Positions 5,486-5,915 of a DNA stretch of 5,915 bases are shown here, piece by piece (the first letter of the stretch is position 1; each line of letters starts with the position of its first letter). The stretch comes from Candidatus Omnitrophota bacterium (GTDB taxonomy: Bacteria; Ratteibacteria; UBA8468; B48-G9; JAFGKM01), in assembly GCA_023819545.1 (NCBI GenBank), contig JAMWCA010000084.1:1-5915 (forward strand), given 5' to 3'. The notes below the pieces were generated by a model. It had not been told where the DNA came from, did not search any database, and worked only from the letters and a program-made list of their open reading frames with translations. The translations under genes were made by a program, and so were the position numbers.

Positions 5486-5915
5486 CAGATAAACAAAATT
5501 TACCTTTTAAGATAAATACAATTAAACCAGATAATAAAGCAGAATTAGAGAAAAGATATATGAGAAATTTTATAACTATTATAGACCACATATTTGTTTA
5601 TTCTGAAAAAATCCTTATGAAAAATTAAACCGTAACTTCCCACAAATTTAAGTAATATGAGTGTTTAAGGGACCTATTTTGAAGAAAAGATTTAGATTTT
5701 TTTAGAAAGTTAAGCGGAATGTTTTTTGTTCAATTTGTTGATAATAGTTTATTTTCGGAGGATTTTGAAAACTATTTTTAGATTTTTCTTATAAATTTGA
5801 CTTGATAAAAGAGATAGAAGTTATATGAGAAGCGATTATAGTTTAGAAGGATGGTGTTTTGTTAATTTCCTTTCACTTCTATATTATTACAAAATTTATC
5901 GCAAATTATCTGAAA
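5479..5915 (+). pseudogene. Decayed DDE (IS4/IS1634-like) transposase remnant, running off the right edge
   Basis: No intact gene lies here, but pieces of one protein appear in different frames. Bases 5479-5628 are open for 49 codons (...LPFKINTIKPDN then KAELEKRYMRNFITIIDHIFVYSEK). Bases 5801-5915 are open to the edge in another frame and read LDKRDRSYMRSDYSLEGW, then CFVNFLSLLYYYKIYRKLSE. The second piece looks like the C-terminal region of IS4/IS1634-type transposases, where an aspartate-rich turn is followed by a 'GW-FINFLSL-Y-KI' helix. Between them (about 5630-5800) every frame has stops; one holds FLDFSYKFDLIKEIEVI-like sequence near 5780-5820, suggesting deletions and shifts. The N-terminal half with the first catalytic Asp residues is absent, and no terminal inverted repeat was found. 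I judge this a dead insertion-sequence fragment by recall of family patterns; the exact family is uncertain. Confidence 0.6.

Overview
The window is AT-rich DNA whose protein-coding strand is loaded with A and G. Arginine is written almost only as AGA/AGG, and Shine-Dalgarno sequences of the GGAGG type sit before most starts. The first gene looks like the C-terminal part of the outer-membrane lipopolysaccharide-assembly protein LptD, so the host is probably a diderm (Gram-negative-type) bacterium. The AmmeMemoRadiSam genes and the poor GC content suggest an uncultured, probably anaerobic lineage, but I cannot name a phylum from this sequence.

Layout: all genes are on the + strand and packed into what looks like one operon. 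The order is a 5'-truncated LptD-like barrel (2-1120); ribonuclease PH, rph (1111-1851); the XTP/dITP pyrophosphatase rdgB (1823-2419); a tRNA with CAT anticodon (2432-2503); a Mut7-C RNase-domain protein with a zinc ribbon (2508-2957); the radical SAM enzyme AmrS (2921-4003); and a fused AmrB-AmrA protein (MEMO plus AMMECR1 domains, 4000/4028-5449). Neighbouring coding regions overlap by 10, 29, 37 and 4 bases, and the tRNA sits in the only real gap. A small hairpin with a T-run follows the last gene. The final ~430 bases are a decayed DDE transposase whose recognisable C-terminal end runs off the right edge.

How the genes fit together: rph, the tRNA (no encoded CCA) and the Mut7-C protein form an RNA-processing group, rdgB is a nucleotide-pool house-cleaning gene commonly paired with rph, and amrS-amrBA is a complete AmmeMemoRadiSam set, a widespread system whose biochemical role is unknown to me.

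The most unusual points are these. (1) AmrS starts at a TTG with a strong ribosome site and carries an N-terminal signal-peptide-like segment, odd for a radical SAM enzyme. (2) The AmrB-AmrA gene also appears to begin with a signal peptide, but its well-placed ATG is out of frame with the body by one base, at an A7/T9 homopolymer. (3) The AmrB-AmrA linker is itself a Shine-Dalgarno sequence followed by an in-frame ATG, so free AmrA could be made from inside the fusion. (4) The Mut7-C start codon lies four bases after the tRNA, so tRNA 3' processing would leave a nearly leaderless mRNA.
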